Shown here piece by piece: positions 1-12,560 of a DNA stretch of 64,000 nucleotides (positions within the stretch are counted from its first letter, which is position 1; the number at the start of each line of letters is the position of its first letter). Source of the DNA: Symsagittifera roscoffensis (taxonomy: Eukaryota; Xenacoelomorpha; Acoela; Convolutidae); NCBI RefSeq assembly GCF_963678635.1, contig NC_087065.1, positions 67,549,374 through 67,613,373 on the forward strand. Direction: 5' to 3'. The position numbers and the translations under genes were made by a program. The notes under the pieces were generated by a model. That model searched no databases, was not told where the DNA came from, and saw nothing but the letters and a program-made list of their open reading frames with translations.

Positions 1-840
1 AAACACCAATTGAATCGAATTACTAGATTTTAATAATTCTGATGAACAACAAATTACACAAAATAAGACAGACTATACTAAACAAGGATTCGACGGTAGT
101 TCAAATTCGAATAACATATATCAAAATGCAACAAATAAAGTACAACCACCTAAAGAAAACATTTGGACACACAAACTTTACATACAAATTTATCGCCATT
201 AAAAACCTCAAGCACACTAGCTACAGCAAAATGATCTAGTTTAACAAACTATGGAAAAATCCAATGATTCCTCGTTCCCACTCGAACAATCGAACAAAAC
301 AAGCTATTAAATAAACATTTTAAGCAAACATTTTATATCACAGACACAAAACACAACAATGTTGAATTTCCATTTATTACTAAAAATATACGCCCTACAA
401 ATATTCTAAATAGTAAATTACATATGAAAGTTTAATACAAGAACAAATGATACATCACTAACATTCTTTCAAAGATTAAAAAAAACAACCTCCTTTTTCT
501 CTAAATTCTACTCCATATATAACCAAGAACGAGAACACCTGAAATCATTATCAGGATATGTATACATTTACTCAATAGGTCAATTACATCAATACATTAC
601 TAATAAAAAAAAACAACGACTATATATGTCAGGCTTTGATTTTAAACCGATTCATAAATTTTTCGAGTAGCAGTTTTTTTTATTAAATACAGAAAAAACA
701 AAAGTTCAGATATAATCTCTCTACCTGTCTACAACAATTCCCCATATAAAATAACACTACCCTTAGGTCTATTAGGATATTGTGAAACAAATGCAACAAT
801 TTCTCCCACAATAGAAACAGCATATAGAGTATACTATGTT

Positions 841-1077
841 TTGAAAATATTGGACATATGTCGATCAACAATTCTTAATGAAGAATTATCAAATAATAAC
901 ATAACTAGTGATTCAAAACGAAACACAAACTGTTTCACAAAAACACTTTATTTCAAACCAACAATGCAAACTTTAACATATACCACAAAACAGCAGAAAT
1001 TTCTCACGATGTTCAATTTTCAACATTCGCAAATCACACAGCAAGAATTTGAAAAATTAGCAGAACTACTACTTTAA
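841..1077 (+). pseudogene. pol connection region (PR-RT), copy 3
   Basis: A 78-codon open piece equivalent to the end of the 31170-31562 ORF in copy 1. The two share an ILDICxSTIL stretch near the start and an FLTMFNFQHSQ stretch near the end. It lies between protease and RT in this family and matches no domain I can name. Flanking sequence in the other frames continues the homology, so this is only the unbroken part of a decayed pol. Confidence 0.6.
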
Positions 1078-1899
1078 TACCAAATGGTTTCAAAAAGCAA
1101 TGTCCAATTAAAGTTTCAATTCATTTACAGGTTAAACTTAAAAGACTACTAGATATCTTGGAACAAAATTAAATCATTTCCCCATTTAATAAAGAAGAAC
1201 AGCCAAAAGGAAATACATTCATATACCCCGTTATTAATCTCGCTAAAGGAGAATCAATAAAAAATTTTTTTAGATGCTACATACTTAAATTCAATCATCG
1301 ACGAATCCAAATGCAATTGGCATATATAACCAATTCAAGTAAACGTCACAAAATTTTACGGAATTAACTTTACAACAGTTGAAATGAACAGCCCATATGG
1401 TCAAATGCCACTAGATGAGCAATCACCACGCTTAACACAATTCGTTATTGGAAATCAGCAATACGAATTCAATAGATTATTCTAAGGCAGCTTTTTCTGC
1501 ATAGAGTAAAATTTTTCGACCACTCATTCTTAGCAAAAACGTTATAACCTATTTAGACGATGTTTTAAGCAATAATAAAAAGCAAATATTTCAAGTATTG
1601 AATAATTGTCACCAAATACTACTTAAAGAAAACATGAAAGCAGCCCCGGATATTATCAAAGGAAACATGATCACTCCATTAAAATCTCGCATAGACGCAA
1701 TCGTAAGACATCAACCTCCATCAATTAAAAAGAAAATCCAAGAATTTCTTGGAGTGCTATTTTTTTAAGCAAAAACGTAAGTAAAAAGCAATTATACTTA
1801 AAACCATTTTATACTAGCCTAAGACAACAAAATAAGTTTGAATGGACAACAGAACACCAAAAACGATTAGGAGAAATAAAAAGAATTTTTACTGGTTAT

Positions 1900-2330
1900 A
1901 TATCAAATACGATTCCCGATCCAGATCAACTTTTTTCTGTTATGTGCGACGCTTCATACTTTGGCATCGGCTCAGCATTATTGCAGTCACATAACGGAAC
2001 AAAAAAATGAATCTTATCTCAGCAAATTCAAGGCAATTTACACAAGCAGAACTTATACTCTCTATACTTATGAGAGAATGTACAGCTATAATATATACTT
2101 TCACACAATATGAGTTTTTAATCCCTGGATCAAAACATCCAACACTTTTATTTACAGACCATCAACCTATAGTTTTCTTATTTACACAAAAATCAAATCC
2201 AAACCACAGCTTTTACAAATTTCATTAAATCCTTATGAAATTTCCAAACTTACTTATAGTCTGAACTGCAGAAAAAATCTTATTTTACCAGATACACTCA
2301 GTCGAAAAACACCGCCCGAGTTAATAACAA
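1900..2330 (+). pseudogene. RNase H fragment, copy 3
   Basis: Translation in shifting frames gives a Gypsy RNase H: an MCDAS-type catalytic Asp motif with FGIGSALLQ near 1942-1985, then a 73-codon open segment at 2007-2228 with LISANSRQFTQAEL, the MRECTAI helix carrying the catalytic Glu, and LFTDHQPIVFLF with a further catalytic Asp. The LPDTLSRKTP end of the domain is at about 2284-2310. One frameshift separates the first Asp motif from the rest, so this copy cannot be active. Its closest relative in the window is 32540-32930. Confidence 0.7.
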
Positions 2331-2545
2331 GAAAAACAACAGCAGAACTACCGCTAAATATAAAATTTTTTCCTTGCAAAAGACGAAACGTCACCACGAT
2401 TAGAATGCAAACATGCAGTAAATACCGACCTTAAAAATGTACAACTAAATAACTTACAACATTTCCCACTATATCTAGAATGGCAAAACAACCTTAATGA
2501 AGTAGATTTATTAAGAAATTCTACATTTCTTTTCAATAAAATTAA

Positions 2546-4309
2546 CAATTAGAATTTTAAAAATGATTCAGACACATTAATCTGAAATTTTGAATTGAAA
2601 TAACAAAACTCTTCATTCAAAAATCAGTATTGAGCTCAAAGCATTATTTTCGATACGCTGCATAATTGTGAAAGATCGTAGTATTTTTGATTTTATACTA
2701 CAAACAAAAACATTCTCCATAAAATTTCATTTGATATTAATCGGACGAATCTGTTGAGAAAACTATCTGCACATCTTCTCTCCAAAGTTTTTCGTTTGGA
2801 TATATTTCTGTTTCTAGTTAAAGTTTGCTCATTTAAAATAGATTCTTTTTCTATTGTCTTGTTTATTGCGATAACAATTTTTTTTTTCAAAATTAGAATA
2901 ACAACAATTTTTCATTATCTATTTTGAAATAAACGAGTTAACTGATTATTAAACTTCTTATCTTTGTTTTGTTTTGATTCAAACATACTAAACACAAGTA
3001 TTCCAATTAAGTCAATTTCAAATTAAATAGGTTAGGTGAGTTTTGTTAGCGCTAGTTCCCAGTCGCCGGTCAAACTGATTTGTTCCGCCAGAAAACTATT
3101 TTAAAAAAACGATAAAGTGTTATCCGAAAACATTTCAAACTTGCTTTTCATATTAAGTTGATGGAAAAAGTCATTGAAAAAGACAATTTTTTTGGTTTGT
3201 TTTTATCGATTGATTTGAAATTTTTATCGATAGTTTCGATTCAAAAATTTTCGAGAAAAATTAAAAAAAAATCAGTTTTTTTTCAGCTTTATGAAAAATG
3301 TTCATCAAAAAAAGATAGATTATTGTTAAAATAGTTTAGAAAACTTTCCTAAAAAATTGAAAAATTCATATCAAAGTTTTTTTGAATTCTTTTTAGCTTT
3401 TTAAAAATATAGTTTTTCAGATTTTTTATCAAAATTTTTTTTTAATAATAATGTTTATTTTGATTTGGAAAACTTTTTAACTCGTTCCTATCAAAAAATG
3501 ATGGTTTTAACGTTATCTTTCGTTTTAGAAACAGAAGATGATTCTAAGAATTTGGTTTCTTTTTTTTTAAATGTTAACGTCACAAACTTTTATCTGATTT
3601 CAACAAAAAATCAACAATTTTCACAAAAATTAAAATTTTCTTGCAAAATTCAAGCGAAAACTTTTTTGTGTTTAATTGCTTATATCCGAATGGAGTTTCA
3701 TCTTTTTTCTCGATCATGTTGATATGATGTTCTGATCAAAACAGTTAACTATCAAGAAGATAAAATACATAGTTTTTGTGAGCGTGAGATGATTGTCACA
3801 GCTTCTCATTGTCTGCATTTCCTTCTCATACACCATGTTCATCCATCTCTTTCAACGAATATAAATATTTTTCTAAAAGTAAACCTTTAACTCAACATTA
3901 TTTTTGGGAAATAAAATTTAATTTTGGTATCGAAATTATATCGAGAAAGTTTGTACTAGAACATTAACTGGAGTTGTCTAACAATGGAAAATCAGATAGT
4001 TCATTTTTTACTAAAAAATAGTTTTAGCTCGCTCTTTCATATTCAATTTATGAAAACTTGTCTGAAGACTCAAAGGGAAAAATTTAAAAAGTTTTGGTAG
4101 AAAAAGGGATTTTTAAATTGCGATATATCATTATTATGAAAATTTAGAAATTTGTTAGAAAACAATCCAGACTGAACAAGATTGTTCTGTATCGGACTCA
4201 AAATCTCAATCTATGCTACCCAAATTACATGTACTTTGTGCTTTCTAAGTATAGGGTTTATATGTGGTTATCACTCGTCTGACTTTGGTTTCAATAAAAT
4301 TTGAGAGGG
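2546..4309. other. AT-rich stretch without recognisable gene
   Basis: Poly-T and poly-A runs and short ORFs only. The open frame at 3465-3722 (85 codons) is Phe/Ser/Lys-rich, as expected from T-rich DNA, and resembles no family. Homology to the large element ends at 2545 on the left and resumes near 4310 on the right, so this may be host DNA or spacer caught between two rearranged element pieces. Confidence 0.5.
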
Positions 4310-4984
4310 GCTTTCGAACGAAAATTTTATCCAGTTTCAATCTGGTTTTATTCCGGTTCGGGAACCGTTGGATTTTCTTTCTCAGTCATGCTGTTAGCTT
4401 GTGATTTTGTGGCGTTAGATCGCTGCGTTGGTTAGATTATAATTCCTTCCCAACCGGGTTACAGGAAAGTTAAAACAAGTTAGAGTTGTTATCAGTGAAA
4501 GTTTAAAACTTGAAATTTATTCAATTAAACAATTTTTCCTGAGCGGAGCAAGTTGTGCGATTTGGAGAGAGTGTGTGATTTATGGGCAATTGAAAAATTC
4601 AAAATTACAAAAGAAGCGTCAAGAAAAAAATTAGTACTGTCAATTTATTTGCGCTTTTTGATGAATTTACAAAATTTTCATTAATTTACTGCAGTGGAAT
4701 TTGAATTTTATGAACATATTGCATTTGAAAATGAAAAATTTACTGTTTGAAATATATACTGCAATTTGGTAACATGAATTTGAAATGTTTATACAAATAA
4801 GTTTTGATTTTAATTTTGTTTTTTCTTTAGATAGATGAATGTTGAAAACTAAAATATAAAGGTGAAACATTTTTATAAAATGATTAGTGTGTTTCAAATT
4901 TGGTACTGAACTATTTAATTATACTCACAAGGGATCGTCGTCGGCAAAAAAGTCCAGTTGGGAGTTTAGTGTTAATTGTGTGTG

Positions 4985-5945
4985 ATGATTTGTGGAGTTT
5001 AGCAAGCATGCGGATGACGTTTTTATTCTGGAGGAGGGGCCATAGAAGCTCGAGTGCTCGGATGATAATAAGTTCTTCTTTAGAAAGTGAGAATTATTAT
5101 GATGTGATTTGTATGAGGATATCTAATTTATGATTGTACTTAGTTTTGTGAAATTATTCTAAAATGTGGACTTCGGTGAGCTGTAAATATTCACTGGGAA
5201 TGATTAGTGGGCAAATATTTTCATCCTCAGAGGATTTGGTTAGTGGGCAGAATATATACGTTTGTCTTATGGGGTCGTAATTTTGGAGGATGCCGTGGAT
5301 GTTGGTGTTGTTAAAACAATAGGTGAAATATAGAAAATAAGTTGATGTTATTTTGAATTTAGAAAAAACTGAATCTTTTTTGTGGGTTTCGTACTGGTGT
5401 GTTAGTTATTTAGTGGTGTTGAATAAATTTATAATAACTTTATGTGTGGGTTAATTTAGTGCGTAACATTATCTCGTGTGAAAAGTGCAAGTCACCTTTT
5501 GTTGGTGTTAGGAAATGAAAAGTGAGTGAGAAATGATTAAACTCATTGAAATAGGAATCTTAAGCTTTTGTGTCTTATAGTGCTGTAGAAATAATATTAT
5601 CATAATTTTTATTCATGCTATTAATTACAAATACATATTCGGATTATTTAAAAAAAATTCTCAGTCAATTGAGCGCCAGTATCTTTGTCTTCTTCAACAA
5701 TCGTATCTTCCATGTATTGTGCAATTGCGTGATCGTAGTGGTTAATGGAAAACCTAATAGCTTTTTGTGCAACAAGTCTATTCATTGTTTGTGTTAGTCC
5801 AATGGTGGTAAATTGCTTTTCATGCCGTGCAATAGTTAATTGATGTAATCGGGATTGACAGAATCCATTGTCTTCTGGATTATTATACAAAGGGAGTGCT
5901 AAGGGGTTTGTGTAGTGATAGTGAGATGTCCATGATAGCAATGGG
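4985..5945 (-). pseudogene. 3' accessory ORF of large Gypsy family, copy 2
   Basis: The minus-strand ORF at 5941-5648 (97 codons) begins with a Trp-Thr-Ser-His-Tyr-His-Tyr-Thr-Asn-Pro stretch that matches the translation around 39580-39640 of copy 1. After a break, sequence to about 4985 matches the copy 1 ORF at 40200-40613, including NxHGIL, YIFCP and HILE-type stretches. Conservation of encoded residues in both copies supports a real gene of the family. It lies downstream of env and the Pro/Ser/Thr-rich ORF. No domain is recognised, and several stops and frameshifts make this copy dead. Confidence 0.55.
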
Positions 5946-6099
5946 AACAGGCAATATTCATCTACGTAATTCAGTTGGTGGTCGTTAGTGCTAGTATTTG
6001 TGTAATGTGGGAAAAAGCGTAATTGATATCAGAGAAATTCTTTCGTATTAGTGTGCTGCCGGTGAAGAGCAAACAATCGGGGTGGTCGGGTCTGAGGAA

Positions 6100-6660
6100 G
6101 TGTTTGGGATTTGGATGTTTTCTTTTAAATACTCACTGGGCTCGGTTTCTTTTACTGCGGAGACTGAGTTGGAGGATTCGGAAGAGGATATGGAGTGTGC
6201 TAAATTATGATTTGTTAGTGTGTTATTTGTTAGAAGCTGCTGTTGTAAGTTTATGAAATTATCAAGCTCGTGCTCTAGTTCTTCAGTGACAGGGCTAGAA
6301 GGGTTGGGTTGGTCTTCCGTCAGAGCGGAGTAGATAGGAGTGACATTTGTGTAGGAGAAGGGGCTGGGGAGTTTTCTTCGGGAGTTTGAGTCTGGAGAGG
6401 TTGGAAGGGGAGTTGTGAAAAAGTGGGCGGGCTGGGCTCAGAGTTCTGGAATTCATCCGGGATTTCAATGTTTGATTTTTTTTAAATTGTGAAATGATGT
6501 TAAAAAGAGTGTTTGTGGAATCATCAGAATACATGCGTGGTGAATTAATGATGAATGATGGCGAGGGGGAAGAGGTGAGGTCAGAAAGGGAAATACGGGA
6601 ATATTGGCGTTGAAGGTTTGACGGCTAGGTTAGGGTGCGGTTCAGGGATTCAACTTGGCG
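6100..6660 (-). pseudogene. Pro/Ser/Thr-rich ORF after env, copy 2
   Basis: The start codon sits in an ATGA at about 6655, read on the minus strand, encoding Met-Ser-Arg-Gln. This is the same context as the ORF at 38772 in copy 1. A 79-codon open piece (6534-6295) carries an FNIISQF stretch matching HTISQF in copy 1, followed by Pro/Ser/Leu-rich sequence. The reading frame is broken before and after it. The product in copy 1 is low-complexity and of unknown role. Confidence 0.55.
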
Positions 6661-9470
6661 GCTCATCGTGGGCTAAAAAAATGGTTGTTCTGAGAACGGA
6701 AAATAGTGGTATGTGCCTGTTCGACGATCTGTTTATATGTGTCGTCTATGTTTGGTTATGGGACTACTATATGAGAAACTGGGCTTCTTGGGTAGCTATG
6801 ACTTGAGGAGTTGTGCCCTGATATCGGTGTATGTCTATAGTTTCGTCGTGATACTAAAAATAGTGAGTGGCTTTTTTGGAGGTTTTGTAATTGTGGTGCA
6901 GTGGGTGTTGTATTCGCTTTGTGAGTTGTCATATGTATTTGATGTGATTGATAAATTTTTGTTATATTCACTTATTTGAGCGTCTAAAAATATTTCATTA
7001 ATCGAGGTTGAAAATATTGAAAAAAGTCTTGCAAATAAGATGCGTGCTACGCTTGCTCGTTTGTTTACTTGTGTGTGTAAAGCGCATGTGTTATATATTC
7101 TTTTTAGCCATGGAAAAAAGAAATCCCAAAAAAATGAAAATTGGATAAAAATAGTAAATTTTTCTAAGATGTAATAGGGTCATCCTGGAAAAGGCGAGAA
7201 AATTGTTTTTTAGGTTAACAAAACTAAAAATTTTTATGGGGGAAATACCTTGTCGACTATCTTGTGCGTAGATTCCTTGTGCGTGGATGTCAAAAAGCCT
7301 GCGGTTTCGGCAAGTTTTCTTAAATTTTGATCCATTGGTTGTCTTTGGATTGTGTCCATTTTCATTAGGAGTTCCTGAAATTATTGTGTACGAATGTGAT
7401 GTTGTATATGTGATCTTGAATATATACCTATGGATTGTAGATCTATATTTGGGTTACGGGCAAAAGCTCTGATGAGTTCTGGTGAAAATTGTTTTAATAG
7501 TGGCATAAGACTAGGATATGGGGTGAGAAGGTAGTATTTATCTTCATCTGGATTTAGCTGTACAACATTGTGGCTATTTTCAGATCACCAGGGTACGGCT
7601 GTGTCCCAAAAGTTTGTGCGTCTGGAAAGTTTATCAACAAAAAGTACTATTTTTGTAGAATATAGGAATTCTTTTGAAACATTTTGTCTTCAAAAACATC
7701 TAACGGTAAAACTTTTTAGTGCATGTCTGGTACCATAATATATTTCCCACAAAGTCAAAAAAATTTAATCTGTTTCTTGATAATAGATATCCTGCATAAG
7801 GTTCTTTTGGTACTGCTAATGTAAGTGATTGGAGGATTTGTGTTCGTCCTAGTTCGCATAAATGATGTAGTGTTTCTAGTTTTGATAGTGACTTTTCTTG
7901 AAAAATTATGCTTATTGTATAATCTAATTTCATGTCTAAAATGGATGTCACAATGAATTGGGCCAAAATAAGTATTTTTTATTAGTGATAGTTTTTGTAA
8001 ACGCCGTGGAATGGGTGTCCGCCGTGGAATGGGTCTTTGTCGTCTTATTTCATATGTCCTTGATATCTTTCTAGTTCGGCTTGATGTACTGGATGTACTT
8101 GAAAATTGACTTAAGTTTGATTTGTGCCTTTATTTGCGGTATTATTCAATCGTATTAATTCATTTTCACAATAGTCAGGGTTTAGATGTAGGAGTCTTTC
8201 AATAAAACTTTGGGGAAAGAAATTCATAATCAAGTCGGTTTTTGTTTCCATTTGAGACTTGGAAACAATGTACTTTTTTAGCTGAGATTATTGCTTTGAA
8301 TTTATACCTTATGTTTGTTGTTTCTATTTTCTGTGGTTGTGATTCGCATTGAGTTACTTGATTTATTGCGTACATGTGTAGTTTTTTTTGGTCATTTTCT
8401 TCGCAATCTACGAGGTGTAACAACGAGGTCTCGTGGTCCTGTTCGGGGGAAGGATTTTGATGAGATGTAGGCTTTAAAAGTACACGGGGAGATGGTTTTG
8501 CCGAAGAAAGCTAAATAAAGATACTTGTGTAAGATAGTCAGGAATATAGGTTGTAGAATGTTATGTATCCAACTGTTTTTTGTTTATCTGTCGTATTTGT
8601 AGATAAGTTCTGTTTTTATAAATGGGGGAGGTAAAGATTAAGCTGTTATATTTGGTGAGGCTAAGGATAGAGGGTGATAAAATAATTTTTTAAATTTTAC
8701 TGTAAATTCATATTCGAGTGTCAAATTGTCTTGTGTTAGAATTTGTATGTTATGTTCTTGTATATCTTTGTGAATTTCGTTTCTGTATTGTAAGCTGTTG
8801 AGTGCCCAATTGTGTAATCTGTGGCTATCAAGATGTTGTCCAAATAAGGGTGGGGGTGCTACGAATGTGTTCCAATCTAATCGTGGAGGCATTTTATGAT
8901 TTAAAAATTCTCTGTGTCTGTTGTCTTAATTTATAATGTTGGTTGGAGTGTTTGTGTGGTTGGAGTTTGGCTTATTGTTGAAGGTGTTGAGAGTAGTGAT
9001 GGGGTTTCTGGTAGTGACAAAGATGTATCTGATAAGATATTTATGGGGTCCCTTACCAAGTTTCGTTCACCTTGTGCAAGAGATTGTGTCATCCAATGGG
9101 TGAGACGTTGTGTTGAAGTTGGAGGATTAAATGGATTTTCACGAACTTGTTCGGATGTGAGGGTTGATCCTATATAATCCGATGGAGTGTTTATTGTGAA
9201 AATGTTTTTAATGGTGGATGAGAACTTTGAATTATACTACTTGAGAGATCTAGAGGATTTGTGGATGGTGATGAGGGTATAATAAAAACAACTCTGGGTG
9301 TTGCGAAATTTCTAATTCGTCTGGGATGAATTCTTGGTCTATCTATGGTAGATATCTGATTTTGGTTTTGACTAGGATATCTTGTTCTACCAAGATCTTG
9401 TTGCAGAGAAGGGTATATTTTACCTTTCTCTGGTTCGCTTAGAGGTGCATGGCAAACTACGGGTATCAAA
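6650..9470 (-). pseudogene. env-like glycoprotein, copy 2 (broken)
   Basis: Four open pieces on the minus strand match the env-like region of copy 1 in order. 9469-9191 is the N-terminal part, with YPSLQQDLGR. 8892-8638 contains RLDWNTFVAPPPLFGQH, shared almost exactly with copy 1 near 36110. 8423-8199 contains KKVHCFQVSNG. 7966-7700 contains MKLDYT, LETLHHLCELGRTQILQSL and GNILWYQTC. The membrane-anchor region follows towards 6750. About 650 bp equal to roughly 36590-37390 of copy 1 are missing between the third and fourth pieces. Multiple stops and frameshifts are present, so no functional protein can be made. Confidence 0.7.
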
Positions 9471-9862
9471 AATTCTGATAATAATGCATGTCTTTCTTCA
9501 AAAGTGTATGGACTTTCTTGAATTCTTGAAATGAAATGCGTGTTGATGACTGGGGTTGACTTAGTTGACTAGACGTTGGTGCTGTTGGGAGTTCTTGGGA
9601 TGTCCTAGTCGATTGGGATTGTTGTAATGGTTGTTGATTAGCAATTTTGAAAATTTCTCTGTATTTTTTCTTTTAGGTGTAAAATGTGTGTTGTTTATAA
9701 TGTTTTTCTATGAAAACGAATAAAAAAACTGTTGCTCATGCAAAGGTAAGTATTGCCATTTTAAATGCATTTACATATTGTGAGACTTAAGGGGACTAAG
9801 AAGGTTAAAAGTATTACTAAAAGGAGAAGTATGTCTTTCTTGTTAATTAATTGATCTATTGT

Positions 9863-10060
9863 TTAGATAGTTGTTGAAATATCGTACCTGAGGAGGTGGT
9901 CAAGGATTTTTGAGAAGTTGACGCTGGCTTTGGTTAGGGAATGGAAAATTACGAAAAAGCTGCAAACAATTATGAAGAGGAGGAGGAACATTTCGAGGGC
10001 GTCTACCAGAAAAAATATACTAAATTGAAAAAAGAATGAAAAGAATGAATTTTTTTTCAA
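9863..10060 (-). CDS. Small hydrophobic ORF before env, copy 2
   Basis: A 65-codon ORF. After a short Lys/Ser/Phe-rich start it has one long hydrophobic stretch (FLVDALEMFLLLFIIVCSFF) and then an amphipathic C-terminus. It occupies the same place, between integrase and env, as the 63-codon two-segment membrane ORF at 35593-35784 of copy 1. It could be a small membrane accessory protein or a displaced env signal peptide. Sequence identity between the two is weak, so the assignment rests on position and hydrophobicity. Confidence 0.35.
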   Translation of the reverse strand: MKKNSFFSFFFQFSIFFLVDALEMFLLLFIIVCSFFVIFHSLTKASVNFSKILDHLLRYDISTTI

Positions 10061-11049
10061 ATTTTTGTCATTAAAAGTCGAACTGATTGAGAAAGAAGCA
10101 TTTAAAAAATGATTCGGTTCGTCAATTTTTTTTTTATTTTTCGAGTTGGAAATTGAGTGTGGTTTGATTGTTTGTTAATTTTTTGACAAGTGCGCTGGGC
10201 ATGAGCAATTTTTGATATAGGCAATGGTGGAGGTCTAGGAATGAGTTTTCTAGTTTTAATTTTTTTCTGAGATGATTGCGTTTACTTAGGGATTAAATGA
10301 ACTTACGGCTAAATGGTCATGTCTGATTTTTGCTTAAGGCTTATTCAATATTTCTCTTTGGGGGAAATTTGGAGTATAAAATGAGACAATTTTTCGAAAT
10401 TTTTGTACTGGTTGATAGGGGAGGGTTATAACATTTGGATTTGGTTTATTTCAGTTGTCAAATATGAACATGTTGCTCAGTTTTGACCTGGAGGTCTCTT
10501 AGTTATAGTTCCAGATATGTTCTAAGTAAATAATGTGTCGGATAAGGAAGTGATGTCAGAATGGGGTGATGTTGAGCTAGTTTCTCATTGGCTGAATTTG
10601 AACTAGACATTTAAGGGTGGTTGCATGAAATATGAAAAGTAGAGAATCTTTTCATGTTCTAAAATGTCTAAAATTTTTAATTGATTGGAGAGGCGCTTTT
10701 GAAATTCAACTTTCTTTAATATTTTAGATTGTGGAATGAAAGTCTTGTAATCTTTTCGTGGTTGATTTCGGAGTCGTGATGATTGACGTTGTGATTTTTT
10801 TTGGTTCTTGTGGTATAACTTTTCTTCTAATTTCTATTAATTCTTTATTTTGAAGTTTTTGTTTTTTGATTTTATCGGATGAAATCGGTGTGTTATTTTT
10901 TTAAAATCTAATAATTGTGTTGAAAAATTTAGGTCATGTTTTTAATGATGTTGTGCATTTGAGTTGTCATGGACATTTTTAGTACTGTGAAGGAATAAAA
11001 ATGTGTTAACTTGCAAAATGCGTGTTTTTTTGGGTAATATGGCAAAAAA
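10061..11049. other. Spacer between integrase and env, copy 2
   Basis: No ORF of note. It is the counterpart of 34828-35592 in copy 1 and probably holds 3' pol remnants and any splice acceptor for a subgenomic env message. No splice site could be assigned with confidence. Confidence 0.4.
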
Positions 11050-12560
11050 TTATTGCGGTGTTGAAATATTTCTTTAGTATTTGAATTGATAAGCTTATAT
11101 GTTACTTCAGTGAGCTTATCAATAATTTGAAATGGTCCTTTTTGGATTGGCTGCAGTTTTTTAGATATTACTTTTTGTGTCTTATATATTGGTATTATTA
11201 CTTATGTTCCAATTTTTAATTTTGTGGCTGGTGTAAATTATGAACTTATTTGTGATTGACCATTTTGTTTTCGTAATAGTTTTTTAGCTACTTTCTGGTA
11301 AATTTCAATGTTTTTTTTTCTGTTAAAAATCCATTTGGCATGTATTGCGGAGGGTAGTTTTATGATTTGTCGATGATGAAAAATATCTCCATAATGCTTA
11401 GCTAGTGGTAAATTGCAACAAACTGATTCCTTGGTACGTTGACAAAAACCTTTTGTATTTTTTGGAGAATTTGCTGTAAACATTATTGGTTTCCGTGGTT
11501 TTTGGTTGAAAACCATTTCAAACGGTGATAATCCTAGTGTTGTTGTTATTTGTGAGTTGTAGGCCAAGGGAAACAAGTTTACGTCTAGTGACCATTCTGT
11601 GTATTTTGAATCATTTCCATTAATTATACATCTAAGATATTCTTGTAATGATCGATTCATACCTTCGACTAAACCATTAGTCCATGGGGCATGAGATGTT
11701 CGTAGAGTGTCGTATATGCATGATAAGCATTGCAATGAGGTACATGGTTGAGAGCTACATAGTGTGTAAATGCGTCGACTATAACCATTGTATATGAGTT
11801 TCCTTCTGACGATGATGATATAGGTCCTTTTGTATCAAATAATATTCTTTGGTTGAAATATAAACATTTTCCTGTATTCCTGTCTTTTTTTCTGCTATTT
11901 GTTTCTGATGTGGATATGGTTTGTTTAATTGACACGTTATACACACGTAACATAATACTTTAATTCAAATTGGTGTATTTGGAAAATAAAAATTCGGTAT
12001 AAAATTTGAGTATGTTTTTTCTCCTCCTGTATGTTTTTTTTGTAATTAAAGTATGTTTATGAATTTTGAAATGCTTTGAGTATCATACTTGAAGGAACAC
12101 AGGGTACTTTTGCTTCGGGTGTTTGGTATTCCAGGATTTCGGTGTTTTCATTTATGGTTGTATTTCCTAAAATTGTAATATCTGCTTTTACAGGTTTTGC
12201 TTTGTATTTGTGCCCAGATTTAATGTGTCGAATAATTGGGTCGAAATTTTGTTATTTTTAAAATGAATCTTGGGTCACTTTCTCTGGCTGGTAGAAATAT
12301 GTTTTTTATTTCTGTTTTTCTCAGAGGTATATTATCTAGAGGGTCATATAGATTGAAAACTTTACTTATTGTGTATTTCGAGTCTAAGTCTGGAAGTCTT
12401 GATAAATTTATATTATCGGTTAAGTTTTCCTTTTCTACTTTGTTTTAAGGGAAATAACTTTGTTTTATATACTTTTTGTTTTATTGGATTTCGTGGTGAA
12501 TTGTTTTTGATCCATGATGAAGATGGTATTGGATTGTGTATTTTTTCTGTGTGGTGACTG
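11050..12560 (-). pseudogene. Integrase with GPY/F-like tail, copy 2
   Basis: The minus-strand ORFs 11953-11669 and 11735-11238 give the integrase core (FDTKGPISSSSEGNSY with the first Asp; TNGLVEGMNRSLQEYL with the Glu). The segment carrying the second catalytic Asp is deleted: the sequence jumps from the LYEH motif straight to the SHAPWTNG region, at a short microhomology. Further on (about 11165-11050) comes a GPY/F-type module, KKLQPxxKGPFQII. Upstream to 12560 the homology covers the pre-integrase region. At 12560 it joins directly to gag tail sequence, so protease, RT and RNase H are absent. Confidence 0.75.

Larger units (their letters stand above)
1..2545 (+). mobile_element. Large Gypsy family, copy 3: 5'-truncated pol fragment
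   Basis: This stretch aligns along its whole length with about 30430-33140 of the complete element at 24778-42682. It covers the protease-RT connection, RT and RNase H. Shared tracts include the region around 290-330 (matching about 30770-30810) and the RNase H region at 1930-2330. It is interrupted by many stops and indels. A piece matching the protease active-site region (about 30540-30655) is missing near 190. It runs off the left window edge, and homology stops near 2545, at the point equal to about 33140 in copy 1, which is the RNase H/integrase junction. Sense strand A-rich and G-poor, as in copy 1. Confidence 0.85.

Noticed and set aside
3465..3722. 85-codon ORF in the AT-rich spacer
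   Set aside because: Phe/Ser/Lys/Asn-rich with no family resemblance; expected by chance in T-rich DNA.
12076..12557. Plus-strand ORFs inside copy 2, likewise at 6023-6979 and 13177-13503
   Set aside because: They lie antisense to recognised pol, env and gag remnants; the T-rich, C-poor strand yields hydrophobic chance ORFs.
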